NCBI GenBank assembly: GCA_963281255.1 | Contig: OY725488.1 | Location: 9,769,524-9,833,523 of the forward strand | Reading direction: 5' to 3' | Length of the DNA: 64,000 nt | DNA from: Aphrocallistes beatrix | Lineage: Eukaryota > Porifera > Hexactinellida > Sceptrulophora > Aphrocallistidae | Part shown: piece after piece, positions 21,692 to 32,774 of the stretch | Layout of the letters: each line of letters starts with the position of its first letter | Position numbering within the stretch: position 1 is the first letter of the stretch | Position numbers and translations under genes: made by a program | The notes under the pieces: model-generated | Seen by the model: the letters and a program-made list of their open reading frames with translations, nothing else | What the model was told of the DNA's origin: nothing | Database searches by the model: none

Positions 21692-23979
21692 ATAAGTGCA
21701 TAAGACATAATTACACCAGGAACATTATAAGATTAAGGTGGTACTAGATGAAGCTGCACGCTTTCTTTGGGAAGTTTGACCAGATGGCTCTTTTTGCCCA
21801 CACCCTATTATTTTGGCGAACTAATGTCTAGTTTTTGTGTGTGTCCAGGCTAATGTATGGTATCCAGTTCAATTTCAGGTTTTTGATTATAACTCAGCTA
21901 TTTTAGGTGATAGAAGGCTGAGATTTTAAGAGAATGTCTATATTAATATATATCACATATGATACAACTCTCATCAAAAATGATTACTCATCACTCTGCT
22001 ATGACGTCATCATTCGCATCAAAATTTTAAAAATTGCAAATTTGGTGATTTTCAGTGCGATATTGATTATAACAGTTAGACAGACGTATTTAGAGATGTT
22101 ATCTCCCTTATAATTAATCCATGTGAGCCTAAGCACGTAAAGGGAAGACAAAAAGTCCAGGAATATTCCGATCTCCAAATTTGAAGCAACCATATCGCGT
22201 AACCCCTTGTTGTTTAGCTGGGTTCAGCGAAACGAATATGCTAATTAAAACGCTCTAATACATATATTAAAAGGTTTTACCACATTCCACTGCCACTATG
22301 AGATACCACAAAACCTTCATATAAAATTATTATAATTTCCATAATTGTATATATAACTTATACTATATACAATTAAGGAAATTATAATCATTCAAAATGT
22401 GTCCAAAAGTGGCAGTTTGGAAGGCCGATTTCGGCGGTGATGGAGATATCTAAATATTTCTCTTAGGATGTGTTCCAAACTATCCACCAAAATTCATCCA
22501 TTTATCATAAAAGGTACAATTTCTCCATAATAACTCACTAAGCTGCTAGACTACTATAACACCTTGCCACCAATTCACAATAAAGAACAATCTTCCACGC
22601 ATTAGTTTTGTTTCAAAATATTCGAGAAAAAGGTTATTTATACCCAAAAATTACAAAAAAGTAGTGATGGATAATTAATGTTCATATTCGGTAAAATGGG
22701 TCGATTTGAAACTTTCCAAAAATATTTGTTTTGGGTAAAGAACCGCCAATCCTTCGCGGCAGCATAACTAAGCGAGATTTTATGCTATCCTTATTCCTTA
22801 TAATAAAGTTAAACACAAGTTGTGGCTTCGAAGTATTAATAACAATGATAGTTTATTGTAGTGTCGTACAATGATTAGGTCAAAATTTCGCTTAGATCTT
22901 AGAACTTAAACGTAGTCACATCATTTGACACTAACATGCCAATTTTCATATCTCTACGACTTACCATTTCTTTAATCATTTCGGACAAACACAAAAAATC
23001 TAGCATTTTAATATATAAGATTTACGATGTTGTGATAATTTTCAAAGTAATCCATAATAATGTATATGAATAATACTAAATTAACGTGGATATCATGGTA
23101 AAATATACTACAAGTAAAAGTAATCTAACATCATTTTGTCATAGGAGATGACAAAATATGGTTGGGCACAATATCTAGTCACTGACTCACCTGCAATCTA
23201 GTAATTAAATAAGCAAGACTATTTATGATTATGACTAATTGTTAAATATTGAAGTCATTAAATTTATTGCATTACTGTGCTTTAGTAGTATTCACCATTA
23301 GAATGTAGTGATAATTTTCAAAGTAATCCATAATGTATATGAATAATAATTTTTGCAAACTTGGGTAATGTCTAGTTTTTCGTGCGTGTTCAGGCAAAAA
23401 TTCCTGCAAATTTATGGTGTCCAGTTTTCTGTACATGTATTTTTTATAGAATGTACGGGAAAGTCCAGTATTTTTCGGAAAAAAATGTAACTGTCTTACC
23501 ACTGACATAACATTTAGGTCTGGGGTGGCACGCTACCCCTGCCACCCCTGGAGTTACGCCTATGTCATGGGAGTAAGAAGTACTCAAAGAATGAGGCAAT
23601 ATGGTGGGAGGCATCACAAGAATATGAACACAAAGCGAGCAATGGTAGGGAGAGAGGGAGGTCTGAGGGGTTTGCCTCTTGAAAGAAAAAATTGGGAATC
23701 TTAGGTGTTCAAACATCGTCGTGCTGATATCCTGGAACCTATGTCGCTAATACTTTCATAGAACATAAGTGATATATGACAAGAAATTACCGTTACCTTA
23801 TCAAAAGGTACATGTCAAAATCGGGAGTGGGACGATATCTTGCGGGAATAAGGTATTTTACCCGATCTTTCTGAGTCTATACAAAAATCATAACTAAAAG
23901 TATATGAAGAGGGGTACATAATTCCGTATGTTTTAGTCACTCTCTTGTAAATATACACAAAAAAAGTTAATACTTACAT
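21692..23979. other. Repeat-rich gene-free stretch
   Basis: Contains an H2 Helitron-like fragment (about 21880-22200: the GACGTCATCATT block), the 5' part of an H1 element in reverse orientation ending at 23020 (ATATATAAGA followed by host T), and simple AT-rich sequence. No gene seen. Confidence 0.5.
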
Positions 23980-24162
23980 CAGGGTTGGGTTCAATTATAA
24001 TTGTAATTAATTAATTACAATTAATTACGTTTTGTAGATAATTGTAATTGTAATTGTAATTGATCATTGAAAAATTTTGTAATTGTAATTGTAATTGTCA
24101 TTCAAAAAAATTGACATACGTAATTGTAATTGAATATAAAAATATAATTGAACCCAACCCTG
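23980..24162. mobile_element. hAT-like MITE with ACTTACAT duplication
   Basis: Perfect 8-bp duplication ACTTACAT at 23972-23979 and 24163-24170. Termini CAGGGTTGGGTTCAATTA and TAATTGAACCCAACCCTG. The interior is tandem AATTGTAATT. Confidence 0.9.
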
Positions 24163-24184
24163 ACTTACATGTACCATTTATACT

Positions 24185-24723
24185 TGGGGTGTCGACGAAT
24201 CCTCGAATTCTAATACCCGGTTCTCGAATCCTTTGCCAAGCTAATACCTGGTACTCGGGTAAGTTTATAGAATACTTTTCAATATTATTTTAATAAATGG
24301 TAAGATCATTGTATAGACATTGAATCATGGATTTTTCAGTTTATGTAAGAAAGACTCGTTTGCAAATTAACATAAATGACTCTATTTGTTGAATATACGA
24401 TAGCAAATTAAACATGTGAGAAATAACAAAGAAATATTGTTGATAAGAAAATCTTCTAACTACTACTAAATGAAATTATTCTAAAATAATCTGAAATGTC
24501 ACTAATATACGTATGTTACTGTTTACTTTTGAAATATCCTTTGAGAAATAAGTTTGCAGTTTGCACTTGTATTGTAAGTATTCCATATATTTTTAAAACA
24601 CCATGTGATGATTTTTAGCGCTGTTATAGCGTAATCCAATGCCTTTTTATATAATGCGCAATACCCGGGTATTCGGATTTAATTACCGAGTATCAAATTT
24701 TTGGAACCGGGTAACACCCCTAA
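24185..24723. mobile_element. hAT-like MITE with TTTATACT duplication
   Basis: Perfect 8-bp duplication TTTATACT at 24177-24184 and 24724-24731. Left end TGGGGTGTCGACGAATCC. The right end GGGTAACACCCCTAA is an imperfect complement. ACCCGG and CTCGAAT motifs lie near both ends. 539 bp, non-coding. Confidence 0.8.
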
Positions 24724-25495
24724 TTTATACTCGAATAATCTCCTAAATTGAATCCCAAAGAAGAAAAAGGAGAGGCTGATTATTTTGTTGGCTGCATAGC
24801 ATAATAGTATACAGCAAATTAATACAGTATTTTTTAGGTTCAATCATATTTCTCTTTGTTTTGTTTAAATAGATGCATACGGTAAACAAATTGCAGGATC
24901 CTCCAATAATTACTTTTCCCGAAAGAATCTCTTCAAAGTAGTACTAGTGTACACAGTAATATAAATGAAGAAAATTAGAATCATTACTTCAGAAAATTGA
25001 ATCAGCACCCGTTATTACCAAGTAGGATGTACCAAAATATCCGGTTTTAAGGAAAGTTTTTTGTTTGGTTCTAGCATTATTAATTAATACAAAACATTTC
25101 GGTTATAATAAATCTCCAATTTTAACAAAGTAAATCGATTTCCCGATGGCTTCATTATGACGAGAGATTGCATGTAGAGATTACACTATAAGAAAATCAG
25201 TAAAAGTATAGTAAGCTACGTATATGATGTAATAGGAGATGGAAAAATACTGATACACTTGAACAATATATGTACCTTGCTTCTAATTGTGTAGAATAAT
25301 ATGATTAATAACAGAAATATGATTCATAGTTTAGTATTGAAGCCCAATCCAGCCTTATTAAACTATATACTATGTACACTAAAGTTGAAATTGATATTCA
25401 ATCATCTTCTTGTCACTTGTCACGAGAGAAGAATGAAAGGAATTTGTAATGTATATGAATAATCAGCTAACTATCAAGACATAACACATTTTAAG
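24724..25495. other. Gene-free AT-rich stretch upstream of the lectin
   Basis: No gene or repeat recognised. Confidence 0.4.
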
Positions 25496-25504
25496 TATAA
25501 AAAG
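25496..25504 (+). promoter_or_regulatory. TATA box of the lectin gene
   Basis: TATAAAAAG 65 bp before the ATG at 25569, in an otherwise low-information AT-rich leader. Confidence 0.5.
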
Positions 25505-25568
25505 ATGTGTTGTTTAAAAAAAACAGAAAAACATAAACATAAAATTTAAACAGAGAAGAAAGCTAGAG

Positions 25569-26318
25569 ATGAATACTACTAGATGTATGAAATTAGTATT
25601 CTTACTGATTTGCAATTTCACCATTTTCAGTACAACTATAAACGCATCTTATTCAGATTGGAGGGGAATACCAGGAGGCCTCAAGCACGTGACAGCCTCA
25701 GTAAACTACCTCTGGGGTGTGAATATACATAACAGTATCTTCATGTGTGCAAGGCCCTGCACTGGAGCATGGAGACAGATTCCCGGATATAAGAAACAAG
25801 TAGATGCTAGTGATGAAGAAGTATGGGGCGTCAATAATGTAGATCGCATTTGGAAGAGGTCAGTAGATGGAACTGGTGATTGGAAGTATATAGGAGGAAG
25901 GTTGAAACATGTCAGCGCATCAGGAAATGGCTACGTATGGGGAGTGAACTCAAATGATGATATTTACAAGTGTAAAAAGCCATGCAACGGAGCGTGGGTT
26001 CATGTAGCAGGCAAACTTAAACAGATTGATGGAGGCCAGGATTTCGTATATGGCGTAAATAGTAGGAATGACATCTTTTCTAGACCTGTAGATGGGAGTG
26101 GCTCATGGCGACACATTCCTGGAAAAATGAAACACGTGACAGCTTCCGGTAGTCATGAAGTATTCGGTGTGGATGTTAATGACAATGTGTGGCGATGCCA
26201 AAAACCCTGCGTGGGAAATTGGGTGAGAATGAGTGCAAAGCTGAGTCAAATCGATGCAACTAACAAAGAATTAGTTGGAGTATCCTATTATAACTCCATT
26301 CAAGCCCATGACCTATAA
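25569..26318 (+). CDS. Secreted tectonin-repeat lectin (tachylectin-1 / fish-egg-lectin type)
   Basis: Intact single-exon gene for 249 residues. Residues 1-27 are a signal peptide (basic start, then LVFLLICNFTIFSTT). The mature part is six tectonin repeats of ~36 residues, each with a W-x-x-IPG-x-LKHV-x-A-S core and a (L/V)WGVN-x-x-x-x-I turn. Repeats with an extra Cys pair (MCARPCTGAW, KCKKPCNGAW, RCQKPCVGNW) alternate with Cys-free ones (KRSVDGTGDW, SRPVDGSGSW), the alternation known from fish egg lectins. Six repeats close a beta-propeller. Family members bind LPS, GlcNAc-type glycans or phosphatidyl lipids and act in innate immunity or egg protection. The ligand here is unknown. A stray repeat fragment at 21.26 kb shows that further copies exist or existed. 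Confidence 0.88.
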   Translation: MNTTRCMKLVFLLICNFTIFSTTINASYSDWRGIPGGLKHVTASVNYLWGVNIHNSIFMCARPCTGAWRQIPGYKKQVDASDEEVWGVNNVDRIWKRSVDGTGDWKYIGGRLKHVSASGNGYVWGVNSNDDIYKCKKPCNGAWVHVAGKLKQIDGGQDFVYGVNSRNDIFSRPVDGSGSWRHIPGKMKHVTASGSHEVFGVDVNDNVWRCQKPCVGNWVRMSAKLSQIDATNKELVGVSYYNSIQAHDL

Positions 26319-26557
26319 TTTCTCCTCGCTCCTTTACTGAAGAGCCGTTACATGTGTATAAAGAGGCTATAAGTAATCCTAAGTATGTAAGATATAGGTG
26401 TTATCAGTATATTGTGTTTCTGTGTTAGTTTTACAGTTTATTTGCAACAGTTATTAGTGTTTGTGTGGTGTGTGGTAATTACTTGTGTATGAGAAATTTA
26501 TCAGTGCAAGCAATATAGGATGATGCCAGTATGGCATGTATAGTGGCTACGTACTCA

Positions 26558-26715
26558 GGGGTCCGAATGAAAGATCCCCCAGGAAAATCTGTTCATAATA
26601 GAGATACTTCATATCAAGCGAACTTGATTCAATGCAAATTCTATCTAAAAGATGAAATTGGGACCAGGAAGTTAGTTCATAATAAACGAATGTTTATATT
26701 AAGCGACCCTGACTG
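26558..26715. mobile_element. pogo-like MITE family P3, truncated copy
   Basis: The right end GCGACCCTGACTG plus TA, and the interior TTCATAATAGAGATACTTCA, match the complete P3 element at 26935-27116. The left end is degraded. Confidence 0.6.
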
Positions 26716-26934
26716 TATAAACTACTTTTCTACACTGATATACTCAGTTTCAGTTAGTCTCTCAAACTGAGGACTGCCGGAAATTTTTGGGACAAATATT
26801 TTCAACATTACAGTTGTAAATTGAGCTGGGCTTTTTCTCACAATTTCGACATAATTTTGTGAAAAAAGGTCAATGGTGGTCTGCAACGGTTCGGCAGTCT
26901 CCGAATTTAAATTTTTGATCCCAAATTTTATATA

Positions 26935-27116
26935 CAGTCAGGATCGCTTATTGTGAACCACCAGGGGACCAAAAAATATGTTCATAATAGAGATACTTCA
27001 TATTAAGCGAACTTAATTCAATACAAATCCTATCTACGGCGTAATAAATGAATTTGGGAGGTTAGTTCATAATAAACGAATGTATAAAGCGGGTTCATAA
27101 TAAGCGGCCCTGACTG
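26935..27116. mobile_element. pogo-like MITE family P3, complete copy
   Basis: TA-flanked 182-bp element. Left end CAGTCAGGATCGCTTATTG, right end AATAAGCGGCCCTGACTG. A related end fragment lies at 44045-44060. Confidence 0.85.
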
Positions 27117-27140
27117 TATATTATGTTCATTTTTGAAGGT

Positions 27141-27623
27141 CTGTTGCGTGAAATTCTGAGGCACTTATATAAAAGGAACTATGGATGTGCAACTTGCGTG
27201 AAATTATGAGGCACTTATATAACAGGAACCATGGATGTACAACTGAAATTCTGAGACATTCGCTTAGAAACCTTGGCAAGCTCTGATCTAATATTCTGCA
27301 ACTTGTAGCTTATATTACAGAATGATATTTCACAAAACATGATGATTCGGTTCTATTTTGATTCCAAATCCTATTCTATTTCTAGGATCACTGTGTATAC
27401 ACTATTGAGTTAAGTGTTAATAGCGGTAGGCAAGAATCCTAATAATTTATAACTACAAAATAAAACCAAATGTTTCGTGAAATTCATTCTGCAATAGGAA
27501 CTACAAGTTGCATAATATTAGATCAGAGCTTTCTAAGGCTTCTAAGCGAATGTCTCGGAATTTCACGCAAGTTGTACATTCATGGTTCCTTTTATATAAG
27601 TGCCTCCGTATTTCACGCAACAG
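27141..27623. repeat. Large inverted repeat with a tandemly duplicated left arm
   Basis: The left arm (27141-27340) starts CTGTTGCGTGAAATTCTGAG and contains two ~50-bp tandem copies of GCGTGAAATT...GGCACTTATATAA. The right arm (27470-27623) is the reverse complement with a single copy. The spacer is about 130 bp. It could fold into a long hairpin. Confidence 0.75.
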
Positions 27624-28548
27624 ATCAATTATTGACTCTTTCGTTTATCAATCCACTTGGAAGTATTATATTCGTTGTTCCTTTTATTATACTTAAGTAC
27701 ATGTATTTAATTTTAACCTCATTCAAAAAGGGTACATGGTGCGTGTAGAGCCGCTTCACATTTTTGAACTACTGATAAGTTGAAAATCAGGTTTTATCCG
27801 TCAATTCGTTTCTGCTTCTTAACATCAAGATTTGCCCCTTAACACTAACCTAGTAATGTTAACAGCTAAGATATTACAATCTAATAACAAATCACACATT
27901 ACTCACTATGTCACTAGTAACTAAGCTATTGTGACACCTTTCGAAGGTAGAAAACAAAACAACTGTTTGTCCCTATGCTAACCTATAGAAAAGGGCCTAA
28001 ACTAAAAACAAAACTAAGTATAGAGGTCTCGCCATCTCATCACGCCCAATACATGAGACCTTTTTCAATGAGCATAGACTAGAGATGAAGATTAGTTAGA
28101 CTTTGGGCGATAACTCAGGATTTGTACTATGAGTTTCAGAAAATATTCATTTTCTCCAAATTATTTACAGAGCCACGGCCTATCAACAATACCAGAGTCT
28201 ACGTACATTGATCTTAATTAGCTACCTTCAACCAGAAACATTTAAAAATTTATTCTTACTAAATCTAATTCCAGAATTCCTTTACTAACGTTAAACTCAG
28301 TTTGGTTAGTACAGTGGAGTCGCATATTATCATCAACTCCCTTACTACAAGAAGATATTACATTACTGTATTAGTAATATTTTTTCTATTTCCAAATGTA
28401 GATTTTATATCAATTCTGTTTCCCTGTTAGATGTGTCATTTTGGTACACAAGATAGGACACAATACAAATTAATAACTAGATAATGCTAACCATAAAAAC
28501 AACTCGATTACCAGAATAATATTAGATTATGAAAATTGTATCTTTAGA
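27624..28548. other. Gene-free stretch, array flank from about 28070
   Basis: From ~28070 the sequence matches the NHL 3' flank (GAGCATAGACTAGAGATGAAG), so a former NHL copy probably stood to the left. No gene seen. Confidence 0.45.
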
Positions 28549-28750
28549 CATACATGTCAACTGTCTCGTTTTGGGGGAAGTCCCTCTTTTTCACTCTTCT
28601 ATTCAGTTAATTATCTCGAGGGTCCCGCTTTTACAAGGAATTTCGCCATTATATTCCGGTTTTGGATTCTATATATAGTACTATTCCATTGCGTCACGGC
28701 TTGTCCCGCAAAATCGTCCCCCTTTTTTCATGGTTCAAGTTGCATGTATG
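28549..28750. mobile_element. MITE family M1, copy 2
   Basis: Ends CATACATGTCAACTG and AAGTTGCATGTATG. Lies in the block duplicated at 32.2-32.9 kb, where copy 3 occupies the same place. Confidence 0.65.
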
Positions 28751-28892
28751 ATCTTAGATCAGAAGCACTCACATCAACTTCACAAGTAAACTCCAATCAT
28801 TGTCTCTTAAATTCGGTTCAACAGAGCAGTCACAGTAGTAAATTCTAATTACGAATTTTGGTTTATAAATTTTATAAATGCTAAGTATAAAA

Positions 28893-29060
28893 AGAAAATC
28901 ACTGAGCTTAGAACTTCGAAGGTCAATTATCAGCGAAAAGGATTTAAACCTGAAAAGCGGAAACACAAAAACGACAAGAAGTCTCTCCTCTCTCTCTCTC
29001 CCCCTCCAGGCCCTGGTGCTCAGCCCCACGCGGGAGCTGTGTCTACTCCTCTGCCACCAG
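28893..29060 (+). pseudogene. DDX24-like fragment fused to LPAAT, copy 1
   Basis: Same 5' boundary as the 6.2-kb fragment (LSLELRRSIISEKDLNLKSG in frame). The sequence then runs into a pyrimidine tract ending CCCTCCAG, a splice-acceptor remnant, and an exon giving ALVLSPTRELC, DEAD-box motif Ia. This joins the LPAAT sequence at TGCCACCAGGA. The retained intron end shows that it came from genomic DNA, not a cDNA. Confidence 0.75.
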
Positions 29061-29061
29061 G

Positions 29062-29706
29062 ATGCTAGCCACTTCTCCGTGCAAGTTCGTGCTCGCCATC
29101 TTCCCAGAAGGAACCCGCTTCACTCCTGAGAAGCACCTGGAGTCCAAAGCCATCGCCGCCAAGAAAGGGCTGCCCGTGTACAAGCACCACCTCACGCCTC
29201 GCACACGCGGCTTCCACGCGCTGACGGAGAGTCTCCGTGCAGACGCACGCATGCTCTACCTCGTGGACATCACCATCCTGACTCCAGAGCTCGCCTCCGT
29301 AGGGACGGTGCTCTCGGGACAGGAGACAGAGTGTGACGTCATGCTCAGCTTCCACCCGCTCCCCTCCATCCCGCAGACGGAGCGGGGCAGCGGGGAGTGG
29401 CTCTACCAGCTGTTCAGAGACAAGGACGAGCAGGTGGACTTCCACAGGAGATACGGCCTCTTCCCAGGAACGCCGGTGGGGGTAGAGCTGCCGAGTCGCT
29501 GCCGCTACTACTCTCTGTTCTGGATGGCTGTCTCTCTCCTGCCTCCGCTCTCCCTCGGACTCTGCCTCGCGGCTGCAGAGCTGTACTGGCTGCTGCTGGC
29601 CTGCGTCTTAGCGCTGTGGGTGGTCGGGAGGCTCTTGGACAGACTTGTCGACCTAACAAAGATACACAAGGCTTCCAAGTACGGAACAGGAAACAAGCTT
29701 AACTAA
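29062..29706 (+). pseudogene. LPAAT 3' fragment 3 with intact frame and new ATG
   Basis: Covers LATSPCKFVLAIFPEGTRF to the normal C-terminus, 214 codons without a stop. An A-to-T change at the fusion point turns the AAG of the parent (ACC AGG AAG CTA) into ATG, giving a start codon. Only about two residues differ from the complete gene downstream. Motif III (FPEGTRF) is present but the catalytic NHX4D half is missing, so it cannot be an active acyltransferase alone. I call it a pseudogene, with the caveat that the frame is open. Confidence 0.7.
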
Positions 29707-30274
29707 TTCCATCTGCTTTATCTGAGTTGTGGAATATTCTATTTTTACGCGATAGCTTTACTAGAGTTGTGTTTTATATTTTGCGCTTTCTATTAATGAT
29801 ATTGAATAACGTTATTTTATTCAAATTTGAAAACTCAAAATCTAACATCTAACAACTTAGTGTGACTGATGGGCTAGAGCTGTGGATAGATGAGTTATGC
29901 ATTTCATTTATTATTTAATTAAGATGCATATGAGTTCTCAGCAAAAGAATGGTCATTTCTTTTTATCCCTTTGACCCCAAGTATTTCCCGGGATATATTA
30001 ATTAATAAAAAATGTCTGGTACGAATAAACCCCGTGAAAGCTAGTGCACTTCCATACTTATGATGGATCATCAAAATCTGAGAAACATGTAACTCCAAAT
30101 TCCGAACTACGGAGTTTCTCCTAATATTAATATGAAATTAATCACATGCGTGTTCCTCTCCACTCCACGCATGTATATGGTAACTTTCAAGAAGAATCAT
30201 TTCGATATGAATTGAATAAAGTATAACTAAAAGTCATTACCTCATCTGAATAGGAGAAATGCAATTAATCTTCC
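29707..30274. other. LPAAT 3' flank and NHL copy E distal upstream
   Basis: Shared array flank. No gene seen. Confidence 0.5.
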
Positions 30275-30477
30275 TTTCTAAAACTGAAACTTTACTCAGA
30301 AGCAAGGAACACACAAGACACAACAACTTCCATACTCACATCCTCCTAACCACTTCACACTTTCACTTCCAATACCACATCTCATTCCAATACTCATACA
30401 TCCAGATCTCAACCCACATAAATACACTCTCATCAACTTGTGTTCTATCTAACAAAACGACACAATTCTAACACGTA
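30275..30477 (+). promoter_or_regulatory. Conserved NHL-family promoter, copy E
   Basis: AAAACTGAAACT at 30280-30291 and CACTTTCACTTCC at 30358-30370, both intact. Confidence 0.6.
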
Positions 30478-31653
30478 ATGGCGACAAGATTCCCACAATT
30501 AAATCCGACCAACATTCCACTGGACACATTTGCAAGAGTGGAACAAGAGATGCGAACATACTTCGACACCATCATCAGGACAGTGACCATCAGAAGAGAT
30601 GAGCTGCTCAAGCAACTCAACGATCTGAAGCAGGACTACCTGAGCAAGGAGGATCTGAGGAAGAAACAGGTCCAAGAGTTGGAGCAGATGATCGGACAGC
30701 TTGACGATATGAGTATTCACCAAAATCCAAATTTGAAATTCCACGAAGATCATATCAAGAAAACAGAAGAAGAACTAGTAAAGGCTGAACAACCAACTCC
30801 CATCCCTGTCCCTTATTTCAGCCCAGGAGATCTTCAATCTCTCCTGCAACAGCTGGGGAGGATAGGAACTGTTCAGGAAGTGAGAAGACTCTACTCTGAA
30901 AGACTGGAACCTGTCAGGAGTATCGGCAAAGAAGGAAGCAAGAAAGGAGAGTTCAACTATCCTCATGGTATCAGAATAGAAGGAGAAAAGATCTATGTCT
31001 GTGATTCAAACAACAGAAGAGTTCAAGTATTTTCAAACGACGGCAAATTCTTAACAGAATTCGGTAAGGGACAACTAGATTATCCTTATGATATAGCACT
31101 TTGTGATAAATGGGCGTTTATAAGCGTTTGGAATCCAAGTGAAGTCTTGAAATTCCAAATATCTAATTTTAAACTAATGAATAAGAGTGTAGGAGTGCTT
31201 AGTCACCCTAGTGATCTAACAGTGGATAAGAATGAAGTGTTAGTTGCAGATTTTTCTAATCACAGAATAGCAGTTCTAAATTTAGATTTACACTATTTAA
31301 GAGAGATAGGAAAAGGAATACTTTCATTTCCATGTGATGTAAAAACTGATTCGAACAAAATATTTGTAGTTGATAGAAATAACTCTCATAATGTGCATGT
31401 ATTCTCAAAATCAACTGATCTGTTGTACAGTGTGATAAGTGTGAGAAGTGATGTATTCTCAGATATGTTTCTGTGTTTAGATCAGTTTAGTAATATTATA
31501 ATTAGTAATAAATATGATAAATCAATACAAATATTTACGTCAGAAGGAGAGTTAATGCATTCCATTCAGTGTGGAGGATCTCCTAGAGGAATAGCAGTGA
31601 CTAATAATAATACTATTTTGTGTGTTGTTGATGATTCAGTTAAATTATATTAA
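30478..31653 (+). CDS. Coiled-coil/NHL-repeat protein, copy E
   Basis: Intact 391-residue single-exon copy, nearest to copy B (shared PYFSPGDLQSLLQQL, CDSNNRRVQVFSNDGK, VADFSNHRIAV, SNKYDKSIQIFT). Coiled coil about 18-105, six NHL blades from ~150. Its private changes sit on the propeller: ISVWNPSEVLKFQ replaces VSDWDRDKVLKFQ of B, and HPSDLTVD replaces HPSGLTVD, while the coil differs by only a few residues. Like the other copies it has no RING, B-box, signal peptide or membrane segment. The ~290 bp after the stop are nearly the same as after copy B, down to TTA repeats of different length. Confidence 0.85.
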   Translation: MATRFPQLNPTNIPLDTFARVEQEMRTYFDTIIRTVTIRRDELLKQLNDLKQDYLSKEDLRKKQVQELEQMIGQLDDMSIHQNPNLKFHEDHIKKTEEELVKAEQPTPIPVPYFSPGDLQSLLQQLGRIGTVQEVRRLYSERLEPVRSIGKEGSKKGEFNYPHGIRIEGEKIYVCDSNNRRVQVFSNDGKFLTEFGKGQLDYPYDIALCDKWAFISVWNPSEVLKFQISNFKLMNKSVGVLSHPSDLTVDKNEVLVADFSNHRIAVLNLDLHYLREIGKGILSFPCDVKTDSNKIFVVDRNNSHNVHVFSKSTDLLYSVISVRSDVFSDMFLCLDQFSNIIISNKYDKSIQIFTSEGELMHSIQCGGSPRGIAVTNNNTILCVVDDSVKLY

Positions 31654-32425
31654 TATTAATATAGTTTTATTCGTATACTCGTATTTCTTAAACATTTTTC
31701 TCAATTTGTTATTATTATTATTATTTGTGATTGTCAATTAAACTATTTCTTCATATTTGCTGGTTCTTTTCGTAAACACTCTTGACCTGAAGAGAATTTT
31801 TGGGAATAGATTGCTAGCATTTGAATAATTTCTAATCTCACTCATATCACACTTAAGTATTCCACGATTCCAGTTAACAACTGAGAATTCCTTACTAGTA
31901 TTAACATGTCGTCCTTGTTGTACGATCAATCCAATACTGAACATAAGAGTATAGACTAGGGATGAAGATTAGTAGAACTTTGGGCGAGAACTCAGGATTT
32001 GTACTATGAGTTTTATAAAATATTTGTTTTCTCCAAATTATTTCTAGAGCCACGGCCTATCAACCATACCAGAGTCTACGTCGATTGATCTTAATTAGCT
32101 ACCCTCACCCAAAGATATTTGAAAAATTATTCTTACTAAATCTATTTTCAGAATTGCTTTACTAACGTTGAACTCAGTTTGGTTAGTACAGTGGAGTCGC
32201 ATATTATTATAAACCCCCTTACTACAAGAAGATATTACATTACTGTATTAGTAATATTTTTTCTATTTCCAAATGTAGATTTTATATCAATTCTGTTTCC
32301 CTATTAGATGTGTCATTTTGGTACACAAGATAGGACACAATACAAATTAATAACTAGATAATGCTAGCCATAAAAACAACTCGATTACCAGAATAATATT
32401 AGATTATGAAAATTGAATCTTTAAA
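31654..32425. other. NHL copy E 3' flank
   Basis: Array-wide flank. From ~32200 it is nearly identical to 28340-28550, marking the start of a >600-bp segmental duplication. No gene seen. Confidence 0.55.
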
Positions 32426-32628
32426 CATACATGTCAACTGTCTCGTTTTGGGGGAAGTCCCTCTTTTTTCACTCTTCTATTCAGTTAATTATCTCGAGGG
32501 TCCCGCTTTTACAAGGAATTTCGCCATTATATTCCGGTTTTGGATTCTATATATAGTACTATTCCATTGCGTCACGGCTTGTTCCGCAAAATCGTCCCCC
32601 TTTTTTCATGGTTCAAGTTGCATGTATG
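32426..32628. mobile_element. MITE family M1, copy 3
   Basis: Same position and sequence as copy 2 in the duplicated block, so it predates the duplication. Confidence 0.65.
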
Positions 32629-32774
32629 ATCTTAGATCAGAAGCACTCACATCAACTTCACAAATAAACTCCAATCATTGTCTCTTAAATTCGGTTCAAC
32701 AGAGCAGTCACAATAGTAAATTCTAATTACGAATTTTGGTTTATAAATTTTATAAATGCTAAGTATAAAAAGAA

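Noticed and set aside
24000-24110. AATTGTAATT tandem as a possible CRISPR-like or satellite array
   Set aside because: It has no spacers and lies entirely within a hAT-like MITE with clear ends and target duplication.
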